A stretch of DNA of 64,000 bases from Irpex lacteus (GCA_001986395.2 MQVO02000002.1:124001-188000); one strand, 5' to 3'. Positions 36,135 through 48,801 are shown, counted from the stretch's first letter. Notes: generated by a model not told the origin, from the letters alone. A program made the numbers and translations.

Positions 36135-39100
36135 CTATATACCCGGCTCCACGGATGACACGAGATAGTCGATGTGCGCGACATAAGCCAGGTAATAGTC
36201 CTGTAATCGAATTTCTGAGTGGTGAAATCGGCTTTCTACCTCGCTTTCCCACGAAGGATGCGCAACTCGTTCGAGAGCATCGACCATAGTCTCTCGAAAG
36301 ACGGATTGAGGGGCGAAAGTTCGCCAGCGCTTGCGTAGGATATCTGCGGGTAACAACGAGCTTGCCGAATCAGCACCGGCACCTTCGCTGAATCTGCCCA
36401 GATTCGCGGATAGAGCGTGGTGCAGACCGTATAAGCAGACCTGCTCGTAGCGAATGATTTCCAAGCAAATAGTCGCCAGCAAAGAGGCTTCGGGGGCCAC
36501 AGCGTCTAGGGCACCAGCCACTCCAAGTCTGTCAATGTTTTCCGCAAAACTCTCAAAGAGGTTCTGCCACTCCTCAGCGGCGAAAGATAGACGGACCATT
36601 GGCATTGTGCTGGACAAGAGAAAGTATATTGAGAACGCAAACAGTTTCAAAAGAGTAATGGCATCCGAATTGATGCTTGGATCCTCGATGGCATGGCGGA
36701 ATGCTGATGGGCATCGTGTGGCGACCCCTCCGAGTCGCGCCTTCAACCAGGAGCTCCCAGCGCCCCATTCTACAAAATTCAGATTGTATAATTAAGATAT
36801 TCACCGAGTATGCAAACATCTAGATCACGTACTGTATAATACAGACTCATTCACTGCACGTACGCAGAAGCGCAAGATATCGACAGTGTGTACACAGTGG
36901 CAGATTGTGAATGCCAGAGTGTAGCCGCGGTCTGGAGAGTCGAATAAAAAGGGTGCTATCTTAGACCAATACTCCCTTTCACGTAGGCGGCATTGGAAGA
37001 AAAGGAAGGCGAACACAAGTTCTAGTGTGATGAGATCGACGGGATGGCGAAGTGTAATCTGGTTGTTCTTCGCATCGACAATAGAAGCATACCGCCCCAC
37101 GCGGTTTTTGAGGGTCCATTCCAACTCTTCGCATATGGGTTCAACGACCGCTGCTGGTGGTATGTTTATGAGCTTCATCCAGCTAGTAACATTTAACATA
37201 GCTCGTAAAGTTGAGCTTGTCAAAACATGTCTTCCAGCTGTGGTAATCCTTTGGTCTTCCAGGTACTCCAGGTCTTCGCTTCCCTCGTAAAAGTCCTGTA
37301 TTCTCCCTATAAATTGTGTCATGCGAGCTCGTAGATTGCGCAGGAACCAAGTTTTGACTTCGTTTCCAAGATTGCCAAGCCGGCTGTCGTTGAAGGAATC
37401 GTCGCCCTGGACGGTGGTCATTGACCTGTAGAAGGTGTTTATTATCACTAGAGGTCGCAGCACTGACACTATGCCACAGTCCCGATCTCCTGAACCCTCA
37501 GTCGTGAGCATACGCAAAACGGGTAGAAACTGCCATCTCGCGCGTGAGATGCGGCGTAATCGCGATACGCACATCAGTAAGTCGCGTTGGATTTCCTTAA
37601 GTCGACTTTGGCCTTGGAATGAAGAAGCGGAATGCTCGAGGCAAAGGCATCCATGAAGGGCAAGTACAATACCTGACTCCTTCCGCGCAAGAGCTGCAGT
37701 GAGGGACGGGATGTGATCAATAGAACGCCCAGAGAGCACAAAGAGCATCACTAGCGACAACACCGGCAACATAAGTTCACCGCTGTCGTCAAGAGGGCAG
37801 TTGACGTGTTCATAGGACTGCAAGTGCTCATGAACGATGTCCAAGATAGCTTCTCGAGATCGATGGGACAAGGAGGTAGATCTGAGATCAACAACCAGGC
37901 TGTAACAGCTCAAGTTTTGATTTGCCGAGACCTGAGGTGCAGGAAGAACGAGTCGATTTGTGAGAATTGCCTGTAAGAAATCTAGCACTGCTTGAGCAGA
38001 AAAGTTGCTCTGTTTGACAGCCTCCACGATGGACGTGCTCAAGAGCTCGTCGTTGGATTGTACAGCGTCCGCGGCGGCTAGGATACTAAGATCTTCATCG
38101 GCGCGCTGCACGACCTTGCCCTCGTCGCTGGCGTCGATTTTGTTGGCAAAAATCCATAATACCCTTCGTAGTCCAACCGAAAACGGCTGAAGAATTAGTT
38201 TGCATCTCCCCGTCCCGCGACCAGAACTCTGAGCATTATGATCGTGCCCATCCAGTGTCACCTTGCTGCACAGGTCGCGCACCGCTCGCCGAAGGTTACT
38301 GATGCCGGCCTTGAGGAAGGTGGTATGATACGGGCATCTCGGCATGAACAGGGGAAGGATAGCAGTGATGACGATGCAGATTGCCCAGAAAATAACCAAG
38401 GGAAGAGTGGTATAGCCGACGCTGGCGTGAATCGATCCGGTGAAGTAGCACAGCCCAATGAAAAATAACGAGAGCGAAAGTTGCAAAAGCAACGGTAACA
38501 CAGCGGCAATCTCGAACACCTTCCATATGGCTAGCTGAGGATAGCGCAAATGACGAAGACGAAGGCGGGCTTGCGGCGAAGGATTCTGGACAGCCATGTA
38601 TTCGCGCAGCCACTGCTTTACGAGAATTCCAAACGAGGCCGAGATAAGGCTGAAGAGGAGGCTCGCGAACCATAGCACGTTCACGCGGATATCGGCTGAC
38701 GAGGGCTGGAATGGGGCGGCCGGTTGGCCATCGGATGGGTGTGAAGCAGACGAATCGCCAGAGGATCCGTTGTTTGAGGATTCGTTAGCCGTAAGGTTCT
38801 GGTAAGACTCGATGAGGAATGCCGTCAAAACCGCAGAGAAAAGACCAGCCTTGGATAAGATCCGTTAGAGATGAAGTATAAAATAAGCACAAGGAATTGA
38901 ACCCACAAACACGAGTAGTGTGTCAATGTCTTCCTTGCAGTACTTTACCTTCTCCTCATCGAAATCTCGGAGAACCTTATCTATCGCAGCCCATCCCGTC
39001 GGTTGGCCAGAAAGAACATACTCGGTACGTACGCCTCCTTTCTCTTCCGACTGCTCCGGAGTGACCATAGGGTTCACAGCGGCCTGAGTTGGCACCAGCT

Positions 39101-40098
39101 GAGCTTGTTCCTAAACAAAAGTATCCGTGAGTTTTAGCAGGTTTAAAAGCGGAAGTTGAACATACCCCCGCAGATTCGGCACGTTGTTCGTCGGTGTTCG
39201 CGGTATGGCTAGCTTGAACATTGTTTCGCTTTCGTCCTTCTTCCCATCGACGAAACTCTTGCCATTCTTGCTCCATCTTCCACTCTCGCCATTCTCGCCA
39301 CTCGTTCCATCTGGGATCATCACGAGCTTCCGGGGCTGATGATGTTTGAGAAGCGCGTGGGCTGTCCGCATGTAGGCTGATAGGGCACTGCGTATCGCTC
39401 GCTCGAGGAGCTTTGGGTAATTCGTGGCTCTCCTGGGCTGGAACGGAGGAGTCATCTTTGTGGGAATGAATCGACCCGGGAATATCGCTCTGTGAGCGAG
39501 TGGCAGGAACTGCAGGTACATGACCCAGAGTCACATAAGACAGCATTGAGCTGCCATCCGACTCGGGAGACTGTTGGTCGCGACCTTCTCCGCGAGCCCG
39601 TAGAGCTGACTGATAGTCATTTCCAGAATCTGTCCCTAGAGGTGGGCATGACGCGGGATCTTCGACAGCGATGGCAGACTGCTGTATATTGCTCATAGGA
39701 GGATGTAGTTCAGCTGAGTCATCGATCTCTTTAGGTTGAGGTGGAGCGGAAGGGCTCTCTTCATGAGGAGGTGGCGACTCTGGGATATCACCATGCGAGT
39801 GAGATACGGGTAAGTGTGGCAGCTCGGTGGGGTCAGACCTCGTCATCAAAGATAGTGACGAGCTGTTATCTGTTTCACTCCTCACATCCCACTGGTCATG
39901 ATCGACCCCAGAAGAAGAAGGCGAAGTCGACGGATTATCCTCCATGGAGATATCCTTCGTTTGTTCAACGATTTGTGTGCGTAAATCTGGCAGAGCATAC
40001 AGTTAGCACTGAACACTTATTTTGCTAGCACGACACTAACGGGTTACTCCGGTATCTACACAGCAAGATTCGAGGTCGTATGGATTGTTAGCCGTCAT
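36135..40098 (-). CDS. DUF6535 domain membrane protein
   Basis: Large minus-strand gene of more than 1000 codons. The first 300 residues are Ser/Pro/Glu-rich with a Trp/Arg/Glu repeat (WNEWREWREWKMEQEWQEF). The DUF6535 core starts GWAAIDKVLRDFDEEKV, continues KYCKEDIDTLLVF, then helix 1 AGLFSAVLTAFLIESYQNL, helix 2 VLWFASLLFSLISASFGIL, KQWLREYM, helix 3 AVLPLLLQLSLSLFFIGLCY and helix 4 TTLPLVIFWAICIVITAILP. A long cytosolic helical region follows to 36135. I extend the start upstream of the ATG at 39945: an open stretch (LRTQIVEQTKDIS) precedes it. A 54-bp intron (39987-40040) joins this, in phase, to an exon from 40098 reading MTANNPYDLESCCVDTGVT. The family is basidiomycete-specific and of unknown function. 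Confidence 0.82.
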
Positions 40099-40772
40099 CG
40101 TAGAGCTCCGATCGAGGAGACCACATACCAGACTATGTGCAAGACGTGAGCGAGCCCTTGTCGCAGGCCGTAGTTGAACTGCAGGTCTGCAACTAGTAGG
40201 CTTGAGGGTTGAGGGGAGGATTCCTCGAGGATGCCATGCAGCTGAGGCGTGCCGATTATTAGAGTTCAAGCGTTCAGCGACTTACACTCCAAACGTTCCA
40301 GTACGATAGAGTTCAAATATTTCTCGTTCCATTCCTAACCAAGTGCTCGCATAGCCCCGCGATCATCTTCAGAAGAGTGTGATATCAATTTCATGCTGCC
40401 TCTTATTGACGTGAACATCCAGACATACTATCTACAGCGCAGATCTAGCCTGAGAAAGATACTTACATGTATATACGCGGGGAGAGTTTCTAGGGCAATG
40501 TGAATATCTTTGTTAGTTCAATATACCAAGTAGAAAAAACTGTGAGCGAGTACGTACTTTCATTTTCGTGAACAAGTTCAAGATGAAGTTCGCAGTTCGA
40601 GTCCAAGCTAAGCAGGAAGTCCGAGTGCGCAACTGAACTTGACTTCGGGTTAGGGTTAGCGCGATCCCATTGCTGCACGTGACGCAAAATTTCTACGTGA
40701 TCGCCGCGGTCTTGTGTCTGCTCACTTTCGGTGGTGGCAAAACTACGCCTCTCGACTTAATTCCTCCACACG
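40099..40772. other. Promoter region shared by DUF6535 and RRP9 genes
   Basis: Divergent upstream region. Apart from the telomere-like element described separately and an in-frame 5' extension of the DUF6535 ORF (to 40269), nothing is recognised. Confidence 0.45.
40647..40659 (+). promoter_or_regulatory. Telomere-repeat-like box upstream of RRP9
   Basis: The sequence GGGTTAGGGTTAG stands 114 bp upstream of the RRP9 start codon. TTAGGG is the telomere repeat and also the site of Tbf1/TRF-type Myb factors, which in yeasts bind promoters of snoRNA and ribosome-production genes. A site next to a U3 snoRNP gene fits that theme. Its activity here is inference. Confidence 0.45.
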
Positions 40773-42865
40773 ATGCCGGACGCATTCTTCGCCAAGTCGT
40801 CAAGAAAACGCAAGAGGTCAACGACTGGAGAAGGCCCGTCGACGTCCAAAAAGCCTGCGCGAAGTCAGGGCAAGCAAACATTTACCGCCGGCGCGAAGGG
40901 TAAAAAGGGTACAGGGAAGCCGACCAGGAAGAGGGACGAGGAGTTGTCGGATGAGACACATGATGAGGACGATGGTGGGGATGTGGATGATATGGACTTG
41001 AGGGCTCCGGAGGTGGATCCGAACGCGTATGAGAGTGCGGAAGAGGATGAAGAGGAGACTCCGGCGGAGAAGAGGCTGAGACTGGCGAAGTTGTATTTGG
41101 ATGGCGTGAAGCAGGGCTTAGGTTTAGGTGTGCTTTATATTATTGAACACATATGCTACGGTAATGCTGACAGAATGAGCTGTTTGCGTTTATAGCTGAA
41201 GGAGAGTTTGATGCTGCCGAAATTGATCGAGAACTTATCTCGTCACGGTTAAAGCAAGACGTGCTTGAGCACTCTGGAAAAGTACATCTATTTGTCGCGG
41301 ACTCCGTACGTCTTCTACCTGTCTTCATTCTCGTATGACTCTGACACTATTTGTAGTATGACCTTTCAAATACACCAACCCTTCGTACGCGAGGACACAA
41401 ATTCTCAGCCACAGCAGCCGTAGCGTCCGACGATGCTCGCTGGCTGTTCACGTCGAGTAAGGATGGCACCATCGTCAAATGGGACCTGCATACCGGCAAG
41501 AAGTCACATACGTTCTTCAAAGTGCGACCTGCGAGGCAAGAGAAGGGGAAGGGGAAAGCTAGGGCGGAGCCGACGGAGGAGCTGAAGGGACACACAGACG
41601 AGATATGGGCACTGGCTTTGAGTCCAGACGGGAAGTTGCTTGCTAGTGGTGGGAAGGACAGACGAATAGGTGTATGGGACGTTGAGAAGAACGAGTGGGT
41701 GAAAGGCTTTGGTGGGCATCGTGATAGTATATCGGTGAGTGCAGTAACTTTGCAACCTCAGACTCATCTAAACATATTCCCCAGGCACTTTCGTTCAGGA
41801 AAGCACAGCCCACGTCGACAACGCCAATACAGCTATATAGTGGCTCCTTCGACCGTAGTCTGAAGATATTCGACCTATCCGTTATGGGATACATAGAAAC
41901 ACTCTTCGGACATCAAGCACCTGTACTAAGCATCGACGCTCTACTCCGAGAAACTGCCGTCAGCGTAGGAGGACGTGACAAGAGTGTGCGGTATTGGAAG
42001 GTGCCGGAGGAGAGTCAGCTGGTATTCCGGGGCGGTGGACGCAGCGGGTGGGAAGACATTCTGGAAGGGCAGGATCTAGAGGACAATATGGACGTCGATG
42101 CCGATGGGATCGCGAAAGAGAAGCAGAGGAAAAAGAAGGCAGGGGGGAAGACGCAGGAGAAGTTCCTTGAGGGCAGTTTGGAGTGTGTTGCGATGATTGA
42201 CGAGATTACCTTCGTGAGCGGTGGTGATAGTGGGTGAGTTCTGGATTGCATTGGGCTGGTGGTTTTTTCTAATGACGGAAACCCGTAGGTCAATATGTCT
42301 GTGGACTACGCAGAAGAAAAAGCCGGTGTTTACGCATGCGCTTGCTCATGGCATCGACGAGTCCCAGGTAGACTCAGAAGATGTCAACATCGTTCGGAAG
42401 CCTCGTTGGGTAACTGCACTCGGATGTCTCCGCTACTCTGACCTCTTCGCATCAGGTAAGAGAAACTACTTGCTCGTCTTTCCCGATATTCACTATTGTT
42501 TCATTCTAGGCTCTTGGGACGGCGAGATTCGTCTCTGGAAAGTCGACTCCAAACTCAAGTCGTTCTCCCACATCGGGTCAATACCTGCCCTCGGCGTCGT
42601 CAACTCGCTTCAAATCCTCCAATGTCCTCGAGCGACAGTATCGCAATTCACATGGGCCAACGAGAGTCAGGTGAACGGGGATGCCGAGCCAACAGTCAAC
42701 GACATCCACGTAAAGGCGAAGGCGACGTCACCACCATCTGCGATCATAATCGCTGGTGTTGGTCAGGAGATGCGGTTTGGGCGGTGGGTGTCGAAGAAGG
42801 GTGAGGGTGTTCTTAATGGTGCTCTTGTTGTGGCTTTGCACGCACGGACATCAAGTTCGAGTTGA
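40773..42865 (+). CDS. rrp9: U3 snoRNP WD40 protein Rrp9 (U3-55K)
   Basis: Multi-exon gene starting MPDAFFAKSSRKRKRS at 40773. The N-terminus is basic then acidic (DETHDEDDGGDVDDMDL), with the family's ESAEEDEEETPAEKRLRLAK helix and an AEGEFDAAEIDRELISSRLK segment. Then come WD40 repeats: LRTRGHKFSATAAVASDDAR with KDGTIVKWDL, LKGHTDEIWALALSPDGKLL with KDRRIGVWDV, GGHRDSIS, SFDRSLKIFDL, LFGHQAPVLSID with RDKSVRYWKV, a repeat ending SICLWTTQKK, and SWDGEIRLWKVD. RFGRWVSKKG near the end is typical of Rrp9. The protein binds the box B/C motif of U3 snoRNA in the nucleolus and is needed for 18S pre-rRNA cleavage. All seven blades can be accounted for, so the gene looks intact. Confidence 0.92.
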
Positions 42866-43264
42866 TCGTCTTCGTACGTCTTGGTTGTTCACTCATTCGA
42901 TTTATTACATCGCTCCGTGTATCTTGCAACTACGCATCACGCACATTGCATTTATCACACTACCTTGGCGGAATCTACATGGAACACTTGTAGGTGCTAG
43001 TTGGGTGCTCCCTGTCCACCGGTAGGCTAAGTCCCCGGTATGCCGACTGACGACATCACCGACCCCGAGGACATTATGTATCGCTCTGAACATTGGCCTA
43101 CATTGGCACAAAGACTTCATCATGGGATTCTGTGAAAGACTGGAAAATCATGGACATCTCATATGTTCGACTAACTGGGCATAGTCAGAATATCGGAGTA
43201 GCAACGTTACAGTAACATATCTGTCTCCCCTTATACCCCCATCTTCTTCTCCATATTCCGTACA
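42866..43264. other. Intergenic, no gene seen
   Basis: About 400 bp between RRP9 and the hydrolase gene, both on the plus strand. It holds a terminator and a promoter by position only. Confidence 0.5.
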
Positions 43265-44735
43265 ATGGCCCCGCTCGAGTACGAAGCGTACACGCTGGAC
43301 CCCCGTCCTCGATATCCTTTCCAGGTGAGTGAACGACGGGAAGATGCTGCTCAGTTGAGTAATCTAAGCGAGACCTGCCGTCGGCACAGATCACGGCGAA
43401 GCGCTACTGGAATCCGTCTCATTACTCTGACGACGACGATGCCCTCACACTCGTATTTGCGCACGCGACTGGATACCACAAGGAGCACTGGGAACCTACG
43501 ATTGAAGACTTGTATGATGTTATAGCGGAGGCTGGGAGAGATAACAAGGTGAAAATACGGGAGTTGTGGGCTATTGACGCACCGAATCATGGAGACGCGG
43601 CCGTACTGAACGAGGAGCAGTTAACGTGGGGGCATACACCTATCTGTGAGTAGTATATCTGCTCATTTATGCCGTCGTAACTCTGAGAGAGTTTGTAGTT
43701 GACTGGCAAGAGTATGCACGTAGCATTCATGCGGTGCTCACGAACTTGGGAACCGGGATTGACGTCGACTTCCGTTCTCGAAAGCTTGTGGGTGTCGGGC
43801 ACTCCATGGGTGCAGTCTCTGTGTACGTTCACGCTCCGTCCATTCTTATACGTAAGTCTAAAATATGCCATTTCAGCATCCTCGCAGACACGTTCATGCC
43901 CGAGATCAAGTTCTCGTCCATCATCCTTGTCGATCCCATGATTTACAAAACGGGCGGCCCTATTTTGAATTTCATAGAGCTTTCTGCGAGAAGAAGGGAT
44001 GTCTGGCCTAGCTACGAAGAGGCGTACAAACAGTTCAGTTCACGCGCTGCTTACAAGGCGTGGGATCCGAGAGTGCTGAAGATATATGTGGTATGTTGGC
44101 ACTGTATGTTGAGTGAATCGGGCACAATTCATGGATGCTGCTTCTTACAGCAACAAGGATTGAGGGATCTACCAAGTGCAGAGTATCCTGACAAGCAAGG
44201 CGTCACGCTAAAGTGCACGAAACCGCAAGAGCTGGTATGATTCAAGATCATGTTCGTTGAGTCTTCGAGTCTTCGAACTGAATATGTGATTAGGCATGTT
44301 ATCGAGACACGATTGGCAAGGCGCGAACATGGGCGTACCTACCTCACATATGCTCGAGGCTTCCTGTCCACTTCATCTTCGGCGCGATCAACGACTCAGT
44401 GTAAGTTATTGTGTTGTTGCATCTATTCCGAGAACTTCAGTACTAACGTCTTCATGCGACATAGATCGAGAGAAACGCAAGATGATATGCTAAACAATGG
44501 TGCCAAGGGACTACAAGCATCCGTCGTAAGAGTGCCCGGCGCAGGACATCTGGTAACTTCGTTACATCTGCTTCAAGCCGCCTTCTTGGTTTACTAATTT
44601 TCGTATGCACGATAGATCGTGCAGACTAAACCAAGAGCGTTAGCGGAGAGCATTTACGGAGCTCTTCGTTCTGATGTTGCGAATAATTTTACACCAGGAT
44701 CCGCCAGGAGCACAGGAGCACACAGCAAGCTATAG
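43265..44735 (+). CDS. Alpha/beta hydrolase-fold protein
   Basis: Starts MAPLEYEAYTLDPRPRYPFQ at 43265 and ends TGAHSKL at 44735. After the first intron the frame reads ITAKRYWNPSHYSDDDDALT, then the strand LVFAHATGYHKEHWEP with the oxyanion-hole His. The LWAIDAPNHGDAA block follows, then the nucleophile elbow VGVGHSMGAVS (Ser in GHSMG), IILVDPMIY, and near the end VRVPGAGHLI, which holds the catalytic His. The domain order is that of soluble esterase/lipase or epoxide-hydrolase-like enzymes of basidiomycetes and resembles the yeast peroxisomal lipase Lpx1 in its elbow region. The C-terminus SKL-like ending is H-S-K-L, so the last three residues are SKL: a type-1 peroxisomal signal. Substrate cannot be inferred. 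Confidence 0.85.
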
Positions 44736-45518
44736 TCCAGGTTGAGTCGCTTGCTCGCGGGACAGTTTCAGCCAGTACAGACCTGTTCATGCATTCCATA
44801 TATATATATTATGGAAATTATCACCTGTAGATGCTCCTTGATGATCTTCTTCGCAAAATCGGCAGCATATAACCAGTGAGGTATGGTAAGATGATCTCCT
44901 TTTTTGAATGTGAGTAAAGTCGTACTATATCTGTGTATACGCTCACAATGTTAGAGTTGACTCTGTTTAGTTTTACTCCGCCAATCTCATCATCGTTGCA
45001 CGAGAACGATGTCTCACCCAGAAAGCTCGCAATCGAAGCTGCACTGCTCTGCCATTGTACCGGCCGTATCACGCCAAATCGATGTGCACGACGTTATCTA
45101 TTAATACCTTACCCGCGCAGAGGCTTCTTGTTCTCATGCGCACACGACACGCCAAACGCCAGCCACCTAACGTACCCGCTATCACCTTGCTTCTTCTGCC
45201 CAATACTTAAGAAACCTAGAACAAGTAAGCCATTCCCACCACTTTCTCTACACATGTGACGACATCGCGTACAGAACTCGGAAGAAGACCTACGTGCATG
45301 CGGAGGGACATGGAGAAGCTCACCTCCCATGTGGCGCTTATCTCCTGGAACTGCGTGTTGTGCCGTTATGTGTCGAAGTCTCCGCCCGAGAAATCTAGAA
45401 CATGCTAAGGAGCTTCGCCCATACGCGTTTCAAGAAGCGTCAATAGGCACAAAATAAAAGCTGCTGGTCGATGCACGCCCATCGTCCCTTGGTTCCTTCA
45501 TCGCATCGACTATCGACA
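44736..45518. other. Intergenic, no gene seen
   Basis: Contains a short TA run near 44802-44811. An ORF at 44933-45259 has no motif. The region ends in the promoter of the carboxypeptidase gene. Confidence 0.45.
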
Positions 45519-47738
45519 ATGGTTAGGGTGTACTCCCTGGGCCTCTCTGCTCTGACGGCGCTCAGCCTTGTTGCCGGTGTCCCAGCTCTCCCAAGTCTTC
45601 GAGAACCCCAACTACCATCGCCAGATATCGTCCGCTTCCAATCCAAACTCCAACCAGATGTCGGAATACGGGTCGTACGAAACTCGGGTGTATGCGAAAC
45701 TACTCCGGGGGTGAACCAGATTTCGGGATATGTAGATATTGGAACGGACATGTCTATGGTGAGCTGCCTTCACTAGGTTGGAGTGGATAGGCTTGGGCGA
45801 AGGACAACATGTACTGAAGATTGGGGCGCATCAGTGGTTTTGGTTCTTTGAAGCGAGAGAAAACCCTGAGACGGCACCGTTCACTTTATGGTACGTCGCT
45901 ATATCATAAAATATCAGCGTGTTCGTATCATTGAGAGGCTATAGGCTCAACGGAGGTCCGGGATGTTCGTCGATGATTGGACTTTTCCAAGGTAAGGTTA
46001 AACAGCTCCCATGCAAGAAAACATTATTCAATCGGAGGTTGGGTTGATTTAGAACATGGCCCGTGTCAGGTTCTTGAAGACAGCAAGACGACTGTGATCA
46101 ACCCTTTCAGGTACGTTTGCAAAGCTCCTTTGTGAATGGATGTCACGCATCGGGGGCTGACACGTTATGACATGTGTTAGTTGGAATAACATTAGCAACG
46201 GTAGGTTGTACTATTCAAAAGGTGGTGGTAACTCACCCAACACCATGCTATCCACAGTGATCTACGTAGACCAGCCTATCGGAACGGGATTTTCCCACGG
46301 CACGGTGAACGTTAACAGCACATTCGCAGCCGCACCTCCCTTCTGGTCAGCCTTCCAAGCGCTGTTAGAGACGGACGACTTCAAGAAGTTCGAAAGCAGA
46401 GAGTCCGTAGTCATCCTCCTCAGTCTTTAAGTCCTCCTTGTTACTCATGGTGTTGCTTTCTAGGTTCATATTTGCGACGGAAAGTTATGGAGGACACTAT
46501 GGACCGGAATTTGTAACTTTCTTCGACGAGCAGAACGCTAAAATCGAGGAGGGCACGATTCAAGGGGAGAAGATCACCGTCAGTGCTCTCATGATCAACA
46601 AGTACGTCCCTCTCTGTGACTGTATTACAAGATATTTACCTCTCATTTGATTGTAGCGGCTGGTATGACCCCCTTCTGCAAAACGAAGCCTACGTCCAAT
46701 TCGCCACTAACGCGCCGGGATACGGACAACTCCAGAGCGACTCGGTCATAGCGTCGCTGAACAAGGCGTTCTTCGGCGCTGGTGGATGTCAGGAACAGGA
46801 GCAGGCATGTTATGCAGCTGGGACCGGACCGAGTAGTAATGCTGTCTGCACGAAGGCGGATAACTTCTGTGTAAGTACCAGACGGTGTTACCTGGATGTC
46901 TGAAGCTGACTCGGCTTTGATTGTAGGTTGAGAATGTGTTCATACCGGCGGTTGGGAATAGGGACTCAGACGACCTGCGGCAAAACTCGTCGGCATCGTT
47001 CCCGCCTGAGTTTTACGTCACTCTTTTACGGAATGCGACAGTGCTGTCGAAGATTGGAGTGGATGCAGGGGTTCGGTTCGTCAAAGTCCATCTAATTATG
47101 ACTTGTCATACCTGATACTCATATGACAGGTACTCGGAGTGTTCGAATAGCGTGGGTAGCCAGTTCTCAAAGACAGGAGACGATGCGCGGACGTTGTTGC
47201 CGCAGCTGGGTGCACTAGTGAACTCTGGCCTAAAGACGCTGATTTGGGTGAGTATGATGATTTCCGAGTCGCAGATGGGATATCTGATTGACTAGAAATA
47301 TAGGCTGGCGATGCAGATATCAAGTGCGTTTAGTTGTGGCAGTATGCTTTATGACCTTCTGATCAATATTTCCATCAGTTGCAATTGGTTGGGCGGGCAT
47401 GCGTCAGTCCTAGCCATGGACTGGTTCGGTAACGAGACGCTTCACAACACACCTTTCACCAACATCACGATTCACGGGGAGCCGGTGGCTGCTGTTCAAA
47501 ATGTCGGGAACTTCTCCTTCGCGTGAGTACACCGTGTTTCCAAGATCCTTGAGCGACTTCGTTGACAGTTTCTATGCAGACGAGTGTTCCAGGCTGGCCA
47601 CGAAATTGTAAGTGCTTCATGCATCAGTTGGACTGTCTTGATACTGATCCACGTTATCAGCCCGCGTTCCAGCCTGAAGCTGCGTTCCAGATCTTCTCCC
47701 AGGTATTGCGTAAGGAGCAGCTGCACTCTGTGTCGTGA
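45519..47738 (+). CDS. Secreted serine carboxypeptidase (S10 family, carboxypeptidase S1 type)
   Basis: I choose the ATG at 45519, which gives a clean signal peptide (MVRVYSLGLSALTALSLVAG). An in-frame ATG 48 bp upstream would bury it. About ten exons follow. S10 landmarks in order are ISGYVDIG, WFWFFEARENPE, the substrate-binding LWLNGGPGCSSM, VIYVDQPIGTGFSHG, the nucleophile ATESYGGHYGPEF, the Asp in TLIWAGDADINCNWLGG, and the His in RVFQAGHEIPAFQPE. Paired cysteines occur around GGCQEQEQACYAAGT. The enzyme removes C-terminal residues from peptides at acid pH outside the cell or in the vacuole. The stop at 47736-47738 follows HSVS and overlaps a possible donor (gtgagt), so a short extra C-terminal exon is possible. 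Confidence 0.92.
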
Positions 47739-48030
47739 GTATAATATCTCCAAACGAGTATTTCTATCTCTTGGTTGGAGACATCTGTCAGTGCTGGTCA
47801 GCCCTGATATATGTCACGGTCGCATAGTATTGCATCTGTCAATTATGCGACTAGAATTTTGAGCTCCTCAAAGAACACACTCCCTACTAGGTACGACGGC
47901 ACATAATATAGCACGTGAACATTAATGAGCCATCATTCAATATTCAATAATCGCCTCTTACCATTTATCATTTCACGCAATCGAAGGCACAGCTCGCTCT
48001 GGACCGTCTTGAGGAGATCACTCAAATTGA

Positions 48031-48715
48031 CCACCTGAGCCCCTTTGACATGATACTATTGCTCCAACGGAGACAGGTGGCTCAGACTTAAACTCTACTC
48101 ATAGTAAGCACATCGATTCTTGTACTGCATTGCCCTAATGTGACGTTGTCAGAGTCCGACTAGGACCTTCTCGCGTGTCTTTGAGCGCGCTACTTCCAAA
48201 AACGACGACTCGCTCGATCACCCCAAGTTCTTTGGCATAATATCGCTACTCCGTTGAAGACAGGTGATTTGACCTGTGATCAGAGCAAGTACACCAAATC
48301 CTTCTACTGGGATACCTAAAGCTCATCTTGCCAATTCGTGAGAGTCCAGTCAGCAATCCACGACTTGTTCGCGTAAACCTGAAGTTGACAAAAATTGAAT
48401 CTGTCCACTCTGCCTGGGAAGACGTCTGATTTGCTCGACCACATGATTTTCTTAGACAAAGCACCACTACTCCAACGGAGACAACCTCAGGCAAGTGACT
48501 CGCACTTGAATCGAACCAAGTATACGAAACTCTCGTACTGGAATGAGGAATGCCCTGACATTATGCTGTGAGTTCATGTCAGGACTTACTCCCTCACAGA
48601 AGTACTTAGATATGGTACCGCACGTAATCAAGGACAGGTGGCTCGAACACAAAACAAAGTTGGTACACAAATTTCCCGTTCTGGAGATACTCTGACGACC
48701 GCCTAAACATCCACA
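48031..48715 (+). repeat. Array of about four diverged upstream units in copy A
   Basis: Units begin near 48031, 48211, 48430 and 48600. A consensus by eye is GCTCGACCACCTGA, CTTTGACATAATA, CTACTCCAACGGAGACAG, GTGGCTCGAA, AAGTACACCAAATTCT and GTACTGGGATACC. In the first unit CCACCTG (48031-48037) faces its inverted copy CAGGTGG (48074-48080). In the second, ATCACC (48217-48222) faces GGTGAT (48263-48268). Confidence 0.65.
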
Positions 48716-48747
48716 GGCAGTTCAAATTGAACTCCACTGAGAGTAGG

Positions 48748-48756
48748 TATATAAAA
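48748..48756 (+). promoter_or_regulatory. TATA box of lectin gene A
   Basis: TATATAAAA lies 82 bp upstream of the lectin A start codon, a normal spacing for a fungal TATA promoter. The corresponding site in copy B reads TATATGAAT, a weaker match. Confidence 0.6.
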
Positions 48757-48801
48757 GCTGGATTCTAGGTCTCGATCACCATCAGGCCCCCCATTGCCAA
48801 T

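Noticed and set aside
45471..45518. Upstream in-frame ATG of the carboxypeptidase
   Set aside because: It would place 16 residues before a clear signal peptide; secretion would be impaired, so the ATG at 45519 is preferred.
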